Shown piece after piece: positions 60,401-64,000 of a stretch of DNA of 64,000 bases. This DNA is from Cordia subcordata. Its lineage: Eukaryota > Streptophyta > Magnoliopsida > Boraginales > Cordiaceae. Location of the stretch: contig JAPTOF010000003.1 in assembly GCA_028554755.1 (NCBI GenBank), positions 30,646,001 to 30,710,000 of the forward strand, in the 5' to 3' direction. The position numbers and the translations under genes are program-made. The stretch's first letter is position 1, and each line of letters opens with the position of its first letter. A model generated the notes under the pieces. It worked only from the letters and a program-made list of their open reading frames with translations, was not told where the DNA came from and did no database searches.

Positions 60401-60832
60401 TCTCTTATTGATCTGGCATAGAAAGATGACAGTAAAGACAATTCATGCATAAATCCACATACCCATCAAGTAATAGAACATACTGTATGACTTTTTATTC
60501 AAGTGTTTTCATATCAACGCTTATAATTGAAATAGCTGTTCTTCTTTCTTCATAATGCATCCGCTCAGATTTCATTACTAGCACAAAAATTGACATCATC
60601 GAATACCCATCTGATGACAATTGTCAAAATTCAGTATGAAGGTAAGCATCAAAACCCTAAACCGCAAGAAAAATAAATAAATAAATAAATAAAATTAACT
60701 ACTTATTTATTATATATAAAACACACAGATACAAGTATATGGAAATGAGATGAAAAATGGCACCCGATCAGAGGCGTCATTAACGGAGGGAGGGGGATCT
60801 TTATTTTTCTTCACGCCGAAAATTCGCTGCAT
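57456..60832 (-). CDS. VPS60: ESCRT-III protein VPS60 / CHMP5
   Basis: Seven exons on the minus strand, in order: 60832-60764, 60412-60261, 59646-59553, 58675-58604, 58500-58389, 57985-57825 and 57509-57456; 237 residues, all phases consistent. VPS60 is an accessory ESCRT-III subunit that binds LIP5/VTA1 and tunes the VPS4 ATPase during multivesicular body sorting. It starts MQRIFGVKKNKDPPPSVNDA, the family's basic N-terminus. The Snf7 helices follow: KVKKLDAELARYKEQLKK, AIKARAMRVLKQKRM, MLYNQTFNLDQVAFA and MMDLMDVSNEIQESLGRSYN. The acidic linker DEIDEDELMGELDALEADMG contains the LIP5-binding type helix. It ends LGLPPVPNASLRG. Length matches Arabidopsis VPS60.1. Confidence 0.94.
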
Positions 60833-61134
60833 CTTTCCCTACCGCTTCGTTAGGGTTTTCGATTGGATTACAAATCGTCCACCAAATATAACTGTGTATT
60901 TTTGGGTATATATGGATATGTATGTGTTTTTGTACGTATGTGTAGATGATTTACGTGTATTTACAAGAGAAAGATCTCCAGAAGTTACTTGACTTTTGAA
61001 GAATAGAATACGAAATTGGAAAGTTTTGAAGGAAGCTTCGAAGTAAAAATCGGGTAAAAGATGCACATTTGGGATGTTCACACCTTATTCACGTGTCCCG
61101 CACGTGACTCGTGGTAGTTTTCTTTTTCTTCTTT

Positions 61135-61520
61135 GGGCAAATTACATAATACCCCTTGTACTCTAACTTATATACACTATACCCCTTATAGTATTAAAAC
61201 TAGCTAATTACCTTTTGTATTTTGACTTATGTGCACCATATCTCCCTATATTATAAAAGCTAGCTAATTACCCCAAATATCCTAAAAGTTTACAAAATAC
61301 CTTCTAAATTTTCTAGAAGCATGCAAAATACCCTGAAATATATGATGGCAGGGGATATTTTGCACACTTTTAAAAATTTCGGGAGTTAACTAGCTAGTTT
61401 TGATACTACAACGGTATGGTACATATAGATCAGAGTACAAGGGGTAATTAACTAGTTTTGATACTTTAGAGAGTGTGGTATAAATAGGTCAGAGTACAAG
61501 AGGATAACATGTAATTTACT
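61135..61520. mobile_element. Inverted-repeat element about 386 bp, same family as 29113
   Basis: Left GGCAAATTACATAATACCCC; right, reverse-complemented, GTAAATTACATGTTATCCTC. Both arms contain TTGTACTCTAACTTAT / TTGTACTCTGACCTAT, and the centre holds GCAAAATACC near ATATATGA, as in the 29113 element. No clean target duplication could be fixed. Confidence 0.6.
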
Positions 61521-61628
61521 ATTCTTTTTTTCGGGGCCAAAGAAATTATATCATAGGTCAATATGGTCATTTTCTTAAATTAGTTTTCATTGTTCTAAAA
61601 AGTTCAACTTAGATGAAAGAGAATAATG

Positions 61629-61971
61629 CTTAAGCCATTTTCAAAACAATTACTTCCTTGAAACATTTTTATCACTGGAAGTTAGACTTCGTTAGGCATT
61701 ATCAAAGACTCAGATGGTTGCGATTGAGATTGGTTCCATTCAATATGACGGGATTCAAAGATTGGCAAATATGTGTATAAATTAGATAGCAAACAGTGTG
61801 CCTAAGCTATTTTCAAAGCAATCATCTGGTTGCAACATCTCTATAACTAGAAGTTAGACCTCATTATCAAGGATTAAGATGGTTGTGATTGAGATCGATT
61901 CTATTCAATTTTATGGTGTATGAAAGACGGCAAATAAGTGCATATATTGAATAGCAGAACTGTGTTTTTCA
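61629..61971. repeat. Tandem duplication, 172 bp unit
   Basis: TAAGCCATTTTCAAAACAAT at 61631 recurs as TAAGCTATTTTCAAAGCAAT at 61803. The later blocks (GAAGTTAGAC, GATGGTTGYGATTGAGATYG, GGCAAATA) follow in the same order, with about 80% identity. Not related to the neighbouring genes. Confidence 0.75.
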
Positions 61972-62604
61972 GGGTGTTTGGCATGTAATTGAGCAGGATT
62001 ACTGCCCCCCTGTTTGCTGTTAAAGGACCTGAATTTGGAAGTCGATTAATTTGTGAGTACACATTTTTTCATTAATAAAAACACTTTTCACTGCCAAAAA
62101 AAAAAAAAATCAACGTTTTACAAACATAATTAAATTAAATCCCTAAAATATGCTAGGGACCGAATTACATTCAAACTTGATCTCCAATATATATTTTTCT
62201 GCTTATCTCCATCCTTTTTTTTCTTTAGAATTATTTGGTTTGTGTATCACTCGGTCGTACATTAATTGTGTAAAGAAAAGACTACAAAATTTTTGACAGG
62301 GACAAATATTTACGAGACGGGTAACAATTTTAACAGAAGAAAAAGGAAGAATCCATTGAAAAAGTAATATTCGCACACTGTAACTTATTTTTCTCGGTAT
62401 ATTTCTTCTTTCCCCTTCTTCACCCACTTCAGACACAAGAAGCCTGCCTTAAAGTGGGAGGGGCAAAATGAAAAAAATAAACGTACAACAGATAGAAAAG
62501 AGGAAATGCCACACAATGACACAAAGATGATCTAAGAAACTAAGGCAAAATATGGTTTTTGACATATAAAGGCAGATAATTAAAAACAATTCTCTTCTTT
62601 CCAC

Positions 62605-63864
62605 TTAAGCTTTCAGTCCGAGAGTCTTCCTTGTCTTGCTGACAAATAGGTCTCCAGACTTCATCATGCCTGGAACGCGTCCGATCATGGTAAGACATGA
62701 AATTTGTGCAACCGCTTCTCTTCTTCCTAGAGAAACCAATGCCATCTGAGGGCCACCCTTGTATGGTGTCAGTTTATCTTTTCCACTCATCAAAGATTTG
62801 ATACTCTTAACAACGGCATCCGCGTGCATCTGAGCCAGATATCCTTGTTTCATTTCCTGAATTGCGGACATCAAACAGAAAAGGCAGGTAGTGAGTAAAC
62901 TGTTAACTGCTCACGTTCGGCATCACTGCTGAGCATCTCAGAATGAACATAAAATTGAATATTTGTTGTGGCATAACATTGTAGTGTCTGTTGTGCATAT
63001 GTTTGTGAATATGGAAGTGCGTAGTTCTAAGGAAACACATTCATTTTCATATGCAGATATGTGCAGAGGATTTCTAAAGACCCAAATCTGATGGGAGCAT
63101 ATAATTCCTCAAGAAGACTTGACATGACAATTCTATATATCAGTGCGCAGGATAACATCTAGAAATTTAATTTAAACATCATCACATGCTTCAATACCCT
63201 AACAGAAAGCTCACCAGATCCCAAAGTACCAAGTGTTTTAAGTTAATTTTTGTCGACTTATTACAAGTTCAACTAAAATTTCCAATCCTCCCAAGAGCAG
63301 CAGGAGTAAATGATTCATTAAGAATGACTAGTTCCACTAGTTTCAACAATGGGCACACGATTGGAACTGGATGTTTAAAACCAAAAGGACTATCATAAAG
63401 GAGGCCAAGCAGACTTACATTAACATCGGTGATGTCTCCAATGGCAAAGATATTATCATGACCCTTGACCCTCATCTCGGCATCAACCTTTAACCTTCCC
63501 TTATTGTCCAAGCAATCACCCACAATGGAGTCCTTTAGCCATGATGAGGCAAGTGGCTTCCCGATGCAAAGGAAATGGCAATCGGCTACAATGGATTCTC
63601 CTCCAGATGTTTGGTAAACACCATTTGAGCTTGAATTCAGGTTGACAGACTGTCCCAAGATGACCTCGACATTCTTTTTAGTCAACCAGTCCAGTGCCTT
63701 CTTGCCAGCCTTCTCTCCAACAAATTCTAACAACCTTGATCCCCGATGAACCAGTGTGACCTTCTTGCCAGGGAAATCTACAGCAATTTCTGCAGCAAGC
63801 TCAACACCAGTTGGCCCTCCTCCGACTATCAATATTGCATTAGCTGCTTTTATTTTATCCTGAT
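62605..63864 (-). CDS. AIFM2/FSP1-like NAD(P)H oxidoreductase, 3' part (5' end outside window)
   Basis: Two exons are visible on the minus strand: 63864-63419 and 62856-62605 (stop at 62605). The intron above 63864 runs out of the window, so the N-terminus is missing. Plant AIFM2/FSP1 homologues (At3g44190/At5g22140 type) are FAD proteins of the type II NADH dehydrogenase group that reduce quinones. Seen: the NAD-binding Rossmann motif AILIVGGGPTGVELAAEI, LVHRGSRLLEF, the strand ADCHFLCIGKPLASSW, and the FAD-contacting end motif HDNIFAIGDITDVN. The last exon (EMKQGYLAQMHADAVVKSI, ending KTRKTLGLKA) forms the C-terminal domain. The boundary of phase 1 at 63864 leaves one base of a Asp-type codon upstream. 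About 232 residues are in the window, of about 365 expected. Confidence 0.88.
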
Positions 63865-64000
63865 CTGCAACAAGGGGAAAGGAGGATTGACTTATTCTTG
63901 ACGCACAAACATCATAGACAGATAATGGTCGCTCTCTAAGGATTGAAAATGCCATTCTAGCACATAACACTAAATTAGAGCTAGTATGTTATATAACATT

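Larger units (their letters stand above)
60833..62604. other. Promoter of VPS60 and 3' flank of the FSP1-like gene
   Basis: No coding sequence is supported. An inverted-repeat element lies at about 61135-61520 and a 172 bp tandem duplication at 61629-61971. The last few hundred bases, up to 62604, are probably the 3' UTR of the next minus-strand gene. Confidence 0.5.

Noticed and set aside
1..64000. A novel multi-gene defence or biosynthetic system
   Set aside because: Genes belong to unrelated, known plant families with no shared pathway beyond the sulfotransferase/methyltransferase neighbours; nothing in the layout argues for a new system.

Overview
This window is nuclear DNA of a flowering plant. 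The genes are split by many short GT..AG introns, intergenic DNA is AT-rich, and miniature transposons, an LTR-retrotransposon relic and SINE-like copies fill the spaces. Protein content (plant NUP1/NUP136, P-class PPR, SABATH methyltransferase, plant glutaredoxin-like, farnesylated ANJ1-type DnaJ) points to a eudicot. An asterid is my guess and is not proven. All exon joins were worked out by hand from splice consensus, reading-phase bookkeeping and remembered family sequence; no search was run.

Layout, left to right: nucleoporin NUP1, 3' part (+, 1-5021); an RRM plus CCCH zinc-finger splicing-type protein (+, 6063-8806); an unrecognised helical protein (-, 9605-11759), head-to-head with a mitochondrial p32/MAM33-type protein (+, 12737-14778); a 9.8 kb gene-poor block with an internally deleted Copia element, a MITE nested in it and SINE-like copies; an NT-C2 domain protein (+, 24603-28615); a block of long-inverted-repeat elements; a 7-methylguanosine-phosphate/pyrimidine 5'-nucleotidase of the HAD fold (-, 30832-34706); a glutaredoxin-like protein (-, 36760-37866); a type I DnaJ chaperone with a CaaX end (-, 39067-41564); a mitochondrial-type PPR protein (-, 44836-47325); a cytosolic sulfotransferase (-, 49916-50974); a SABATH carboxyl methyltransferase broken by a one-base frameshift (-, 51742-54902); the ESCRT-III protein VPS60/CHMP5 (-, 57456-60832); and the 3' part of an AIFM2/FSP1-like NAD(P)H oxidoreductase (-, from 62605 to beyond the window).

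The genes are mostly unrelated housekeeping functions (nuclear pore, splicing, mitochondrion, chaperone, endosome, redox) and form no pathway or operon. The only pair that could share chemistry is the sulfotransferase and the neighbouring methyltransferase. Both families modify small acidic metabolites such as hydroxyjasmonate or salicylate, but the methyltransferase looks dead.

I found no convincing new system. The most informative structure is in the transposons: four elements of about 340-880 bp with inverted ends and 9-11 bp target duplications (Mutator-type hallmark) plus similar weaker ones; three short elements with TTA/TAA duplications (PIF/Harbinger type); and a Copia deletion derivative whose PBS-like sequence abuts the end of RNase H in two tandem copies, one split by a MITE. 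Several tandem duplications near gene starts are also worth checking.
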